Assembly: GCA_033283325.1 (NCBI GenBank)
Contig: JAWMQO010000005.1
Coordinates: 248,001 to 312,000 of the forward strand
Reading direction: 5' to 3'
Source: Mangrovimicrobium sp033283325
GTDB lineage: Bacteria > Pseudomonadota > Gammaproteobacteria > Pseudomonadales > Halieaceae
Length of the DNA: 64,000 bases
Positions 33,636 through 41,986 of this stretch are shown in pieces. Made by a program: the position numbers and the translations under genes. Within the stretch, counting starts at the first letter, position 1. Each line of letters starts with the position of its first letter. The notes below the pieces were generated by a model. It did not search any database, had not been told where the DNA came from, and was given only the letters and a program-made list of their open reading frames with translations.

Positions 33636-33662
33636 CGCGGGCCAGGGGCCCGCGTTTTTTTT
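33636..33662 (+). terminator. Rho-independent terminator of the peroxiredoxin gene
   Basis: CGCGGGCC pairs with GGCCCGCG around AGG, followed by eight T residues, 22 bases after the stop. Confidence 0.95.
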
Positions 33663-33718
33663 GCCTGAAGTTTGCAGACCGGCTTGCGCCGGGGTGCGCG
33701 GATGGGCCTTGCTTCGGG

Positions 33719-33724
33719 TATAAT
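33719..33724 (+). promoter_or_regulatory. Possible -10 element of the proA operon
   Basis: A perfect TATAAT stands 35 bases before the proA start in a GC-rich setting. No matching -35 hexamer is seen 16-18 bases upstream, so this is a weak call. Confidence 0.35.
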
Positions 33725-33758
33725 CGCGCCTTTTCCCTGTCACCATGCGGACGCTGGA

Positions 33759-35015
33759 ATGGATGTAGAGCAGTACATGCTGGAACTTGGCCGCGCCGCG
33801 CGAGCGGCCGCCCGTGTTGTCGCGGCCTCCTCGACGCAGGCGCGCAACAGCGCCCTGCTGGCGGCGCGTGACGTCCTGGCCGAGGCCCGTTCCGAAATCG
33901 CTGCCGCCAATCTCGCCGACCTGAAGCGCGGCGAAGAAAACGGTCTCGATGCAGCTTTGATGGACCGCCTGGAGCTGACGCCGGCGCGATTCGACACCAT
34001 GCTGGAGGGCCTGGGCCAGGTGGCAGCCCTGCCCGATCCCGTCGGCAGCATCGAAGACGTCAATACCCGTCCCAGCGGCATCCAGGTGGGGCGCATGCGG
34101 GTTCCCCTCGGTGTCATCGGAATCATCTACGAGTCGCGGCCCAACGTGACCGTGGAAGCCGCCAGCCTGTGCCTGAAATCCGGTAACGCCACGATTCTGC
34201 GCGGCGGAAGCGAAGCGCTGGAATCCAATCTGGCGATAGCGCGCTGCCTGGCCAGCGGCCTGCAGGCCGCTGGCCTGCCGCCTGCCGCGGTGCAGGTTGT
34301 CGAGACCCGGGATCGCGCCGCGGTGGGGCAGCTGATTGCCATGCCCGAGTTTGTCGACGTGATCGTTCCCCGTGGCGGCAAGGGGCTGATCGAACGCATC
34401 AGCGCCGATGCCCGGGTGCCGGTGATCAAGCACCTGGACGGCAACTGCCACGTCTACATCGACGCCGGCGCCGACCTCGAGATGGCCGAAGCCATCGCCG
34501 TGAATGCCAAGACCCAGCGCTACGGTACCTGTAATACCATGGAGACCCTGCTGGTCGATGCTGAAATCGCCGCCGCCATCCTGCCGCGCCTGTCCGGCGC
34601 CTACGCCGAGGCCGGTGTCGAGTTGCGCGCCTGTGAACGCGCCATGCCCTTCCTGCCGGGGGCCGTGGCCGCCGCGGAAAGCGACTGGTACGAGGAGTAC
34701 CTGGGGCCTGTGCTGGCAGTGCGTGTGGTCGATGGCCTCGACGCCGCCATGGCGCATATCGAACAGTACAGCTCGCGGCATACCGAGAGCATTGTCACCA
34801 GGGATCACGGCCGCGCCATGCGCTTCCTGCGGGAGGTGGACTCCAGCTCGGTGATGGTGAACGCCTCCACCCGCTTCGCGGACGGTTTCGAGTACGGACT
34901 TGGCGCCGAGATTGGCATTTCCACCGACAAGATCCACGCTCGCGGTCCGGTGGGCCTGGAAGGGCTGACCTCGCAAAAGTATATCGTCCTCGGCGAGGGG
35001 CAGATTCGCCGTTGA
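33759..35015 (+). CDS. proA: Glutamate-5-semialdehyde dehydrogenase (gamma-glutamyl phosphate reductase)
   Basis: 418 residues from the ATG at 33759, the usual ProA length. It reduces gamma-glutamyl phosphate to the semialdehyde for proline synthesis, using NADPH. Family segments are IYESRPNVTVEAASLCLKSG, the catalytic cysteine in RYGTCNTMETLL and the C-terminal GLTSQKYIVLG. It begins a run of plus-strand genes; nadD overlaps its stop by four bases. proB is not adjacent. Confidence 0.96.
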   Translation: MDVEQYMLELGRAARAAARVVAASSTQARNSALLAARDVLAEARSEIAAANLADLKRGEENGLDAALMDRLELTPARFDTMLEGLGQVAALPDPVGSIEDVNTRPSGIQVGRMRVPLGVIGIIYESRPNVTVEAASLCLKSGNATILRGGSEALESNLAIARCLASGLQAAGLPPAAVQVVETRDRAAVGQLIAMPEFVDVIVPRGGKGLIERISADARVPVIKHLDGNCHVYIDAGADLEMAEAIAVNAKTQRYGTCNTMETLLVDAEIAAAILPRLSGAYAEAGVELRACERAMPFLPGAVAAAESDWYEEYLGPVLAVRVVDGLDAAMAHIEQYSSRHTESIVTRDHGRAMRFLREVDSSSVMVNASTRFADGFEYGLGAEIGISTDKIHARGPVGLEGLTSQKYIVLGEGQIRR

Positions 35016-35659
35016 GCGTACACCCGGCGCCCGTTGGCATTTTCGGTGGCACTTTCGACCCGGTGCACTACGGGCACTTGCGCTCGGCGCTTGAGCTGGT
35101 CGAGCACCTCCAGCTGGACCACCTGCGGCTGATGCCCTGCGCCAATCCGCCCCACGGCAAGAATCCTGCGCTGGACGCCGGGCATCGCGCGGCGATGGTG
35201 GAGCTGGCCGTCGCGGACGAGCCGCGGCTGCGCTGCGACCGCCGCGAGCTCTTGCGCACAGGCGCGTCCTACACGGTGGACAGCCTGCTGGAGCTGCGCC
35301 GGGAGCTGGGGGGAGATATCAGCCTGTGCCTGGTCATGGGTGGCGATGCGGTGGCGCGGATAAACACCTGGCACCGCTGGGAAGAAATACTGGGGCTGGC
35401 GCATATCGTCGTGCTGGCCCGCCCGGGCTGGCAGTTGCCCGCCACTGGCGAGGTCGCCAGCTGGCTGGATAGCGGGCGCATGTCCACGGCAGCCGGGCTG
35501 GCGCAGCGCCCCGGTGGTGGCATCCATATCGAGGAGTTGCGCCAGCTGCCCATCTCCTCGACGGAAATCAGGGGCATGCTCGCCGAGGGGCGATCTCCCC
35601 GCTACCTGCTGCCGGAGCAGGTATTGGACTATATTCACAGCAAGCGGCTTTACCGCTAA
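35012..35659 (+). CDS. nadD: Nicotinate-nucleotide adenylyltransferase
   Basis: 215 residues. The start is TTG inside the proA stop (TTGA), so translation is coupled. NadD joins nicotinate mononucleotide and ATP to form deamido-NAD. The nucleotidyltransferase signature is GIFGGTFDPVHYGHL, and the C-terminal ISSTEIR closes the adenylate site. proA-nadD-rsfS-rlmH is a common gammaproteobacterial arrangement. Confidence 0.95.
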   Translation: MSVHPAPVGIFGGTFDPVHYGHLRSALELVEHLQLDHLRLMPCANPPHGKNPALDAGHRAAMVELAVADEPRLRCDRRELLRTGASYTVDSLLELRRELGGDISLCLVMGGDAVARINTWHRWEEILGLAHIVVLARPGWQLPATGEVASWLDSGRMSTAAGLAQRPGGGIHIEELRQLPISSTEIRGMLAEGRSPRYLLPEQVLDYIHSKRLYR

Positions 35660-35721
35660 CGGCTCTCGAGTGCCTTTAACCACAATGAGGAATCAACCGA
35701 TTATGAAGATGTATCAGCGCA

Positions 35722-36063
35722 ATGCAGGCTGAACAATTGAAGGCCCTGGTCGTCGACGCTCTCGACGACCTCAAGGCAGTGAACACGGTGGCACTGGACG
35801 TCACCGGCCTCACCGATGTCATGGATTACCTGGTCATCACCAGCGGCACCTCCAACCGCCACGTCAAATCCCTGGCCGACAATGTCTGCCTGGAAGCCAA
35901 GAAGCAGGGCCAGCGCGCCCTCGGCGTGGAGGGTGAAGACGCGGGAGAATGGGTGCTGGTGGATTTTGGCGACGTGGTGGTGCACGTGATGCTACCCGCG
36001 ACGCGCGATTTCTATGACCTCGAGCGACTCTGGTCCGACCACAGGGACGCCAGCGCGGACTGA
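35722..36063 (+). CDS. rsfS: Ribosome silencing factor RsfS
   Basis: 113 residues. RsfS binds uL14 on the large subunit and blocks 70S formation when nutrients are scarce. The family core is clear: LDDLKAVNTVALDVTGLTDV, then DYLVITSGTSNRHVKSLAD, then GEWVLVDFGDVVVHVM. The ATG at 35722 has no ribosome site of its own. It lies inside a nine-codon open frame (35703-35732) that begins 12 bases after GAGG, so initiation is probably coupled. rlmH overlaps its stop (TGATG). Confidence 0.95.
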   Translation: MQAEQLKALVVDALDDLKAVNTVALDVTGLTDVMDYLVITSGTSNRHVKSLADNVCLEAKKQGQRALGVEGEDAGEWVLVDFGDVVVHVMLPATRDFYDLERLWSDHRDASAD

Positions 36064-36533
36064 TGCGTTTCACCGTTCTCGCCATGGGCACCCGTATGCC
36101 GGCCTGGGTGTACGCGGGTGTCGAGGAGTACACCCGGCGCATGCCCCGGGAACTGCCGGTGGAATGGCGGGAGCTGTCCCTGCCACAGCGCGGCAAGAGC
36201 TCGTCGCCGCAGGCCCTGGTGGAAAAGGAGGGTGAGCAATTGTTGCGGGCCATTCCCTCCGGGGACCGGGTCATCGCCCTCGACGTGAAAGGAAAATCCC
36301 TCTCCACCCCCGCGCTGGCCCAGCGGCTGGCGGAATGGCAGATGTCCGGCGATAACTTCAGCCTGCTGATCGGCGGCCCCGACGGACTCTCGGATGCCTG
36401 CCTGCAGCGTGCCCAGATGCGCTGGTCCCTGTCGGATCTTACCCTGCCACACCCGCTGGTGCGGGTATTGTTGGCCGAACAGCTCTATCGGGCTTGGACA
36501 ATCACCGTCAATCACCCGTATCATCGCGACTAG
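36063..36533 (+). CDS. rlmH: 23S rRNA (pseudouridine1915-N3)-methyltransferase RlmH
   Basis: 156 residues, as in E. coli (155). RlmH is a SPOUT-fold enzyme that methylates pseudouridine 1915 of 23S rRNA using S-adenosylmethionine, after subunit joining. The knot region is FSLLIGGPDGLSDACLQRA, followed by LPHPLVRVLLAEQLYRAW and the terminal NHPYHRD. It overlaps rsfS by one base and precedes mrdA by 42 bases. Confidence 0.97.
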   Translation: MRFTVLAMGTRMPAWVYAGVEEYTRRMPRELPVEWRELSLPQRGKSSSPQALVEKEGEQLLRAIPSGDRVIALDVKGKSLSTPALAQRLAEWQMSGDNFSLLIGGPDGLSDACLQRAQMRWSLSDLTLPHPLVRVLLAEQLYRAWTITVNHPYHRD

Positions 36534-36575
36534 TTTCTCCCTCAATCCCATAAGAACGCAGGCCCGCGCTTATAC

Positions 36576-38438
36576 ATGCCCCAGTCCATTGCGCTGAAAG
36601 ATCCGCAACGGGAGACCCGGATCTACCAGGCCCGCACGCTGGCTGCGGTGGTGATTGTCCTCGGCCTGCTCGGCGTGATCCTCGGGCGTTACTACAACCT
36701 GCAGATCACCGATTATGAAAATTACCGCACCCAGTCTGAAAGCAATCGGGTAAAGCTCGAACCGCTGCCACCCAAGCGCGGGCTGATCTACGATCGCAAC
36801 GGCGTATTGCTGGCGGATAACCGGCCCAGTTTCACCCTCTCCATCATCCGCGAGCGGGTGCCGGACCTGGAGGCGACCCTCGAGCAACTGCAGGCCATGC
36901 TGCCGATCACCGAAGGCGAGCTGGAAAAATTCCACGAGCGCCTGCAGCGGCGCCGGCCCTACGAGGCGGTGCCGCTGCACTTTCGTCTCACGGAAGTGGA
37001 GCGGGCGCGCCTCGCCGTGGACCGCTTCCGCAACCCCGGTGTGGTGGTGGAGGCGCAACTGCTGCGCTACTACCCCTACGGTGAGCTGTTTTCCCACGCC
37101 CTCGGCTACGTTGGCCGTATCAATGAGCGCGAAGCCAGCCAGATCGACGAGAATGACTATCGCGGTACCTTCCACATCGGCAAGGTCGGCGTGGAACGCT
37201 TTTACGAGGACACCCTGCACGGCAGCGTCGGCTACCAGAACGTGGAGACCAACGCCCACGGACGTATCCTGCGGGTGCTGGAGCGTTTCGATCCCACACC
37301 CGGGGCCAACCTCACCCTCAACCTCGATATCAACGTGCAGCGCGCCGCGGTAGAGGCTTTGGGAGACCGGCGCGGCGCAGTGGTCGCGATCGACCCGCGC
37401 AACGGAGGCGTCCTCGCCCTGGTGTCCACCCCGGGCTTCAACAGCAACCTCTTCGTCAACGGTATCAGCTCGAAAGACTATTCGGCCCTGCGGGATTCCC
37501 CCGACGTGCCGCTGTTCAACCGGGCGGTGCAGGGACAGTACCCGCCGGGTTCCACGATCAAGCCGATGATGGGCATGGCGGGCCTGATGTCCGGCCTGGT
37601 CACCCCTGAGTTCACCGTGCCCGATCCGGGCTGGTACAGCCTGCCGGGGGATTCCCACCGCTACCGCGACTGGATCCTGCGCATCCGGGGCACCGGCCAC
37701 GCACCGCGGGTCGACCTCAATATGGCCATCGCCGAATCCTGTGATACCTATTTTTACGACCTCGGCCGGCGCCTGACCATCGACCGCATGCACGACTATC
37801 TCGAGCCCTTCGGCTTTGGCTACCGCACCGGCATCGATACCACCAACGAGCGCTCCGGGGTGCTGCCCTCGACCCGCTGGAAGCGCGAGACCATGAACCA
37901 GCCCTGGTATCCGGGGGAGACCATCAGCGCCAGCATCGGACAGGGCTACATGCTGGCAACACCGCTGCAACTCGCCGAGGCGGTGTCTGTCATCGCCTCC
38001 CGCGGGGACCGCCGCAGCCCGCGCCTGGTCAGGGCCATCAACGGCGAGCCGGTGGATGCGCCGCGGCTGCCGCCGATCGAGGCCGATCCCGCCTACTGGG
38101 ACGCGGTGGAGGCCGGCATGCTGGAAGTCGTCTACGGCAAGCGCGGCACGGCGAAAAGCCTGGCCAAGGGGATTCGCTACCAGATGGCCGGCAAGACCGG
38201 CACCGCGCAGGTCATCGGCATCGCCCAGGGCGCCGTGTACAAGGAAGAGGAGGTCGCCGAGCGCCACCGCCATCACGGCCTGTTTATCGCCTTCGCGCCG
38301 GTGGAGGCGCCGACTATCGCCGTGGCCATCATCGTGGAAAATGGCGGCGGTAGCAGCGCGGCCTCCCCGGTGGCGCGGCGGGTGATCGACACCTGGCTGC
38401 TGGGCAGTTCCGATTTCGAGATCGCCGCCAATGGGTGA
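36576..38438 (+). CDS. mrdA: Penicillin-binding protein 2, peptidoglycan transpeptidase of the elongasome
   Basis: 620 residues. One membrane helix (about 20-42) precedes the periplasmic pedestal and the transpeptidase domain. Active-site motifs are S326-T-I-K329, S388-C-D390 and K540-T-G542. PBP2 crosslinks new strands during lateral wall growth with RodA, whose gene overlaps the end of this one by eight bases. The KRGLIYDRNG block near residue 67 is typical of class B PBPs. Confidence 0.97.
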   Translation: MPQSIALKDPQRETRIYQARTLAAVVIVLGLLGVILGRYYNLQITDYENYRTQSESNRVKLEPLPPKRGLIYDRNGVLLADNRPSFTLSIIRERVPDLEATLEQLQAMLPITEGELEKFHERLQRRRPYEAVPLHFRLTEVERARLAVDRFRNPGVVVEAQLLRYYPYGELFSHALGYVGRINEREASQIDENDYRGTFHIGKVGVERFYEDTLHGSVGYQNVETNAHGRILRVLERFDPTPGANLTLNLDINVQRAAVEALGDRRGAVVAIDPRNGGVLALVSTPGFNSNLFVNGISSKDYSALRDSPDVPLFNRAVQGQYPPGSTIKPMMGMAGLMSGLVTPEFTVPDPGWYSLPGDSHRYRDWILRIRGTGHAPRVDLNMAIAESCDTYFYDLGRRLTIDRMHDYLEPFGFGYRTGIDTTNERSGVLPSTRWKRETMNQPWYPGETISASIGQGYMLATPLQLAEAVSVIASRGDRRSPRLVRAINGEPVDAPRLPPIEADPAYWDAVEAGMLEVVYGKRGTAKSLAKGIRYQMAGKTGTAQVIGIAQGAVYKEEEVAERHRHHGLFIAFAPVEAPTIAVAIIVENGGGSSAASPVARRVIDTWLLGSSDFEIAANG

Positions 38439-39573
38439 CTATGTTCGCCAGATGCCCCATCACGGCAGCGCGGATCTCGCCCGCCGCCCCAGCGCGGCAT
38501 CGCGCCTGCATATCGACCTGCCCTTACTGCTCCTGCTGTTCTTCCTCACCGGCTACGGCCTGGTGGTGCTGTACAGCGCCTCCGGCCAGGACATGGGCGC
38601 GGTCATCCGCCAGGGGCGTTACTTCATCGTCGCCTACGTGGTGATGTTCGTCGCCGCGCAGATCGGCCTGCAGCGCTATGCGCGCTGGGCGCCCTGGCTC
38701 TATTTACTGGGGGTTAGCCTGCTGCTCGGGGTGATGTTTTTCGGCGTGGGTGCCAAGGGTGCCCAGCGCTGGCTCGACCTCGGCGGCTTCCGTTTCCAGC
38801 CCTCGGAAGTGATGAAACTGCTGGTGCCCCTGGCGGTGGCCTGCTTCCTCGCGGAGCAAACCCTGCCGCCGCGCTTTACCGCGATTTTCCTCGCGCTGCT
38901 GATCGTGGCGGTCCCCGCGGCGCTGATCTTGCAGCAGCCGGACCTGGGCACCGCGCTGCTGATTGCCGCCAGCGGCCTGTTCGTGCTGTTCATGGCAGGT
39001 ATCGGCTGGCGCTATATCTTCGGCGCCGTGGTGGTGGCCGCAGCCTCGGCCTGGCCTGCCTGGATGTTCATGCTCAAGGACTACCAGAAACAGCGGATAC
39101 TGACACTGCTCAACCCCGAGAGCGACAAGCTGGGCGCGGGCTGGAACATTATCCAGTCGAAGACGGCCATCGGTTCGGGGGGCTGGATGGGCAAGGGCTG
39201 GCTCACCGGGACACAGTCACAGCTCGACTTTCTTCCCGAAAGTCATACCGATTTCATCATCGCGGTCCTGGCCGAGGAATTCGGCCTGCGCGGCGTGCTG
39301 GTCCTGATGTTGCTCTACCTGCTGATCCTGGGGCGGGGTTTCTGGATTGGCCTGAATGCCCAGACCAGTTTCGGGCGGATGATGGCAGGCAGCCTGACGC
39401 TGACATTCTTCGTGTATGTGTTTGTTAATATGGGCATGGTCGCGGGCTTGTTGCCCGTGGTAGGCGTACCCCTGCCCCTGGTCAGCGCGGGCGGAACCGC
39501 GCTGGTGACGTTGATGGCGGGCTTCGGCATCCTGATGGCCGTAAGTACCGAGAAGCGAATGGTCGTTCGCTGA
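38431..39573 (+). CDS. mrdB: Peptidoglycan glycosyltransferase RodA
   Basis: 380 residues with about ten membrane helices, a SEDS-family glycosyltransferase that polymerises lipid II during elongation. Diagnostic stretches are LQRYARWAPWLY, FRFQPSEVMKLLVPLA, the large loop with GWNIIQSKTAIGSGG and the C-terminal LPVVGVPLPLVSAGGTAL. The N-terminus overlaps mrdA and has a 25-residue polar segment before helix 1. The mltB start overlaps its stop (TGATG). Confidence 0.97.
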   Translation: MGDYVRQMPHHGSADLARRPSAASRLHIDLPLLLLLFFLTGYGLVVLYSASGQDMGAVIRQGRYFIVAYVVMFVAAQIGLQRYARWAPWLYLLGVSLLLGVMFFGVGAKGAQRWLDLGGFRFQPSEVMKLLVPLAVACFLAEQTLPPRFTAIFLALLIVAVPAALILQQPDLGTALLIAASGLFVLFMAGIGWRYIFGAVVVAAASAWPAWMFMLKDYQKQRILTLLNPESDKLGAGWNIIQSKTAIGSGGWMGKGWLTGTQSQLDFLPESHTDFIIAVLAEEFGLRGVLVLMLLYLLILGRGFWIGLNAQTSFGRMMAGSLTLTFFVYVFVNMGMVAGLLPVVGVPLPLVSAGGTALVTLMAGFGILMAVSTEKRMVVR

Positions 39574-40595
39574 TGTTCAAGGTAGATAAAATGCTGAATA
39601 ACGTAGTACTCAAACGCTGGCTGCTGGTGACAGTCTGCCTTTTCCCCACCATTTCCTGTGCCCAGGGCGATGATTACGCGGATAATCCGGCGGCCCTGGA
39701 ACTGGTGGACCTGATGGTCGCGGAGGACGGTTTCGAGCGCGAGCAACTGATCGCCCTGATGGCGGATGCCCGGCGCCAGGAATCGATCCTCGAGGCGATC
39801 TCCCGCCCGGCGGAGAAGGCCAAGCCCTGGTACGAGTACCGCGAGATATTCCTCACGCCAAAGCGCATAGCCGAAGGCGTCGCGTTTTACAGCGAGCACC
39901 GCGATACCCTGCAGCGCGCAGAGGAAGAGACCGGGGTCCCGGCCAGCATCATCGTGGCGATCATCGGCGTGGAGACCCACTACGGCCGCATCATGGGCAG
40001 CTACCGGGTGCTCGACGCCCTGGCCACCCTGGCCTTCGACTATCCCCGGCGCTCCGAGTTTTTCACCGCCGAATTGCGCCATTACCTGATCCTCACCCGG
40101 GAGCAGGGCATGGACCCGACGGTTCTCAAAGGGTCCTACGCGGGGGCCATGGGCTACGGCCAGTTCATGCCCAGCAGCTACCGTTCCTACGCCGTGGATT
40201 TCGACGCCGACAAGAAGGCCGATATCTGGGCCAATCCGGTCGACGCCATCGGCAGCGTCGCCAACTACTTCAAGGCCCACGGCTGGACCCCTGGCGCGAC
40301 GGTCGTCGTGCCGGCAAGCCTTGAAGGTGAGGTACCCGCCGAGATGTTCAGTGAAGGCCGCTCCCTGCAGCCGCGCTTCACTGTCGCCGAATTCACCGCA
40401 GCAGGCCTGGTGCTGCAGACCCCCGCCGCCCCGGAAGAGGAGGCGATCGGCCTGGACTTCGAGCTCGCCAAAGGGCACGAATACTGGCTGGGCCTGCACA
40501 ATTTCTACGTCATCACACGCTATAACCACAGCGCCAAGTACGCGATGAGCGTGTATCAGCTGAGCCAGGAAATCGCCGCCGGGGTCGTGCAGTGA
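39573..40595 (+). CDS. mltB: Membrane-bound lytic murein transglycosylase B
   Basis: 340 residues from the ATG overlapping rodA; a second ATG at codon 7 is equally usable. A signal peptide ends at C29 (TISC), so it may be a lipoprotein, although the lipobox is not ideal. MltB cleaves the glycan chain between MurNAc and GlcNAc, leaving 1,6-anhydro ends. The catalytic glutamate E134 is in IGVETHYGR, and GAMGYGQFMPSSYRSYAVD follows in the substrate groove. It works with the elongation machinery encoded around it. Confidence 0.95.
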   Translation: MFKVDKMLNNVVLKRWLLVTVCLFPTISCAQGDDYADNPAALELVDLMVAEDGFEREQLIALMADARRQESILEAISRPAEKAKPWYEYREIFLTPKRIAEGVAFYSEHRDTLQRAEEETGVPASIIVAIIGVETHYGRIMGSYRVLDALATLAFDYPRRSEFFTAELRHYLILTREQGMDPTVLKGSYAGAMGYGQFMPSSYRSYAVDFDADKKADIWANPVDAIGSVANYFKAHGWTPGATVVVPASLEGEVPAEMFSEGRSLQPRFTVAEFTAAGLVLQTPAAPEEEAIGLDFELAKGHEYWLGLHNFYVITRYNHSAKYAMSVYQLSQEIAAGVVQ

Positions 40596-41440
40596 GCTCG
40601 CCTGGCTCCCGCCTGGCGCTGGTAATACTGGCCGCCCTGCTGCAGGCCTGTGCTTCGCAACAGGCGGAAAAGGAAGCGCCCGCGAAGCCCCCCGGCGCCG
40701 CCGGGGACGCCTACCAGGCCATCCGCTACAGCCACGACCGCGACGGCGCGCCCCTGCGAAGCATCAGCCCGGAGGACGTGAGCAACGCGGTGCCCCGGCC
40801 CGACCCGATACTGGCGGTGGGCAATCGCAGCCCTTACTCGGTTTCCGGCGTGGAGTACCGCATTCTCGACGACTACCTCGGCTACCGCGAGCAGGGCATC
40901 GCCTCCTGGTACGGCGCCAAGTTCGACGGTCACGAGACCTCCAACGGCGAGATCTTCGATGTCTACGCCCCATCCGCCGCGCATAAGACTTTGCCGATCC
41001 CGGTCTACGCCAAAGTGACCAACCTCGAGAACGGCCGCGAGGTCATCGTCCGGGTCAACGATCGCGGCCCCTTCCACAGCGAGCGCCTGATCGACCTCTC
41101 CTACGGCGCCGCGGTCAAACTCGGCTTCGCCAACCAGGGCACTGCCCGGGTCGAGGTCGCTGTCATCGATGTCACCGGAGCCGACGACCGCCGCGACGCC
41201 CCCGGCGGCCACTACCGCTTCCTGCAACTGGGCGCCTTTGGCTCTCCCGAGTCCGCCCAGCAGCTGCAGGCTCGGCTGCAGACCTTTGTCCAGGCGCCGG
41301 TGTTTATCAGCGAGGTAGATGTGTCTGGGAATATCCTCTATCGGGTACGGATTGGGCCGGTTTCCAATGGCGATGAGCTGGTTTTGGTGCAGCAGCAGTT
41401 GCGTGATGGTGGTTATCCGGAGGGGCAGCCTTTGCCCTGA
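40592..41440 (+). CDS. rlpA: RlpA family septal-ring lytic transglycosylase, lipoprotein
   Basis: 282 residues starting with GTG inside the mltB stop (GTGA). Residues 1-20 are a lipoprotein signal ending at C20 (LLQAC). Residues about 100-190 are the double-psi beta-barrel: GIASWYGAKFDGHETSNGE, then NDRGPFHSERLIDLSYGAA with the catalytic-type Asp-Arg-Gly. Residues 205-282 are a SPOR domain, which binds glycans stripped of peptide stems at the septum. It is the last gene before the repeat-rich gap. Confidence 0.95.
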   Translation: MSSPGSRLALVILAALLQACASQQAEKEAPAKPPGAAGDAYQAIRYSHDRDGAPLRSISPEDVSNAVPRPDPILAVGNRSPYSVSGVEYRILDDYLGYREQGIASWYGAKFDGHETSNGEIFDVYAPSAAHKTLPIPVYAKVTNLENGREVIVRVNDRGPFHSERLIDLSYGAAVKLGFANQGTARVEVAVIDVTGADDRRDAPGGHYRFLQLGAFGSPESAQQLQARLQTFVQAPVFISEVDVSGNILYRVRIGPVSNGDELVLVQQQLRDGGYPEGQPLP

Positions 41441-41467
41441 GGTTCGGGGGAGGTACTTGCCCGGGCC

Positions 41468-41609
41468 GAATCAGAACCGCGCAGGCACCGCGGAAACACG
41501 CCAAAAAGCGCACATGCCCGAAAAAGAGGGGCAGGCTCTCCATGTGCAGGCTCGGGCGGCGACGTCCTGTCGCCTTACGGTTTCCGCGGTGCCTGCGCGG
41601 TCCTGATTC
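41468..41609. repeat. Structured repeat element A: 30-bp inverted arms around an 82-bp core
   Basis: Left arm 41468-41497 and right arm 41580-41609 are inverted repeats with one mismatch (41475). The enclosed core (41498-41579) read on the minus strand starts CGTAAGGCGACAGGACGTCG and ends GCGCTTTTTGGCGT. Of its 82 bases, 58 align with the core of element B at about 90 percent identity; the remaining 24 are an internal insertion. The element begins 28 bases after the rlpA stop and codes for nothing I recognise. Confidence 0.9.
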
Positions 41610-41697
41610 TCCTTGCCAATCCTCGGGCTCCATCAGTTTCTTCCGACGCTCACAGCGCAGGTACTATGAGGCACGGTGCCCGTCATCGAAGTGAGGA

Positions 41698-41813
41698 GAC
41701 AATCATCGAATACCCGGCTATGGAACCGTGAGGCGACAGGACGTCGCCGACCGAGTCTGTACATGGATGTACGCTTTTTGACGTGTTCCATAGCCGGGTA
41801 TTCGATGATTGTC
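41698..41813. repeat. Structured repeat element B: perfect 29-bp inverted arms around a 58-bp core
   Basis: Arms 41698-41726 and 41785-41813 are perfect inverted repeats. The core (41727-41784) reads CGTGAGGCGACAGGACGTCG at one end and ACGCTTTTTGACGT at the other. It is the same core as in element A but in the opposite orientation and 24 bases shorter. It contains two short palindromes, GGCGAC/GTCGCC and GTACAT/ATGTAC. The arms share no sequence with those of element A. Confidence 0.9.
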
Positions 41814-41891
41814 GGCGCCGGGCTCGTCAGCACCCGAGTTCCAAAGCCGGATATCCGATGATTGTCGGCGCCGGACTCGTCAGCACCCAGC
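41786..41891 (+). repeat. Two-copy 53-bp tandem repeat
   Basis: Unit 1 (41786-41838) and unit 2 (41839-41891) share CGATGATTGTCGGCGCCGG and CTCGTCAGCACCC, with a handful of differences over the unit. The first half of unit 1 is also the right arm of element B, so this arm sequence occurs three times locally, once inverted. The repeat ends about 95 bases before dacA. Confidence 0.85.
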
Positions 41892-41986
41892 CCAACCACC
41901 CTCGGCTGTTTCTTCCGAAAGACATGCGCATGCGTTACCATGCACGCAAGTTTCCCCCATGCCCCACCGGAGCCCCCCACGCCGCC

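Noticed and set aside
36570..38276. Long open frame antisense to mrdA
   Set aside because: The coding strand has all three penicillin-binding motifs; the antisense frame shows nothing.
41786..41891. Possible CRISPR-like repeat
   Set aside because: Only two adjacent copies without spacers of constant length and no cas genes; it is a simple tandem duplication.
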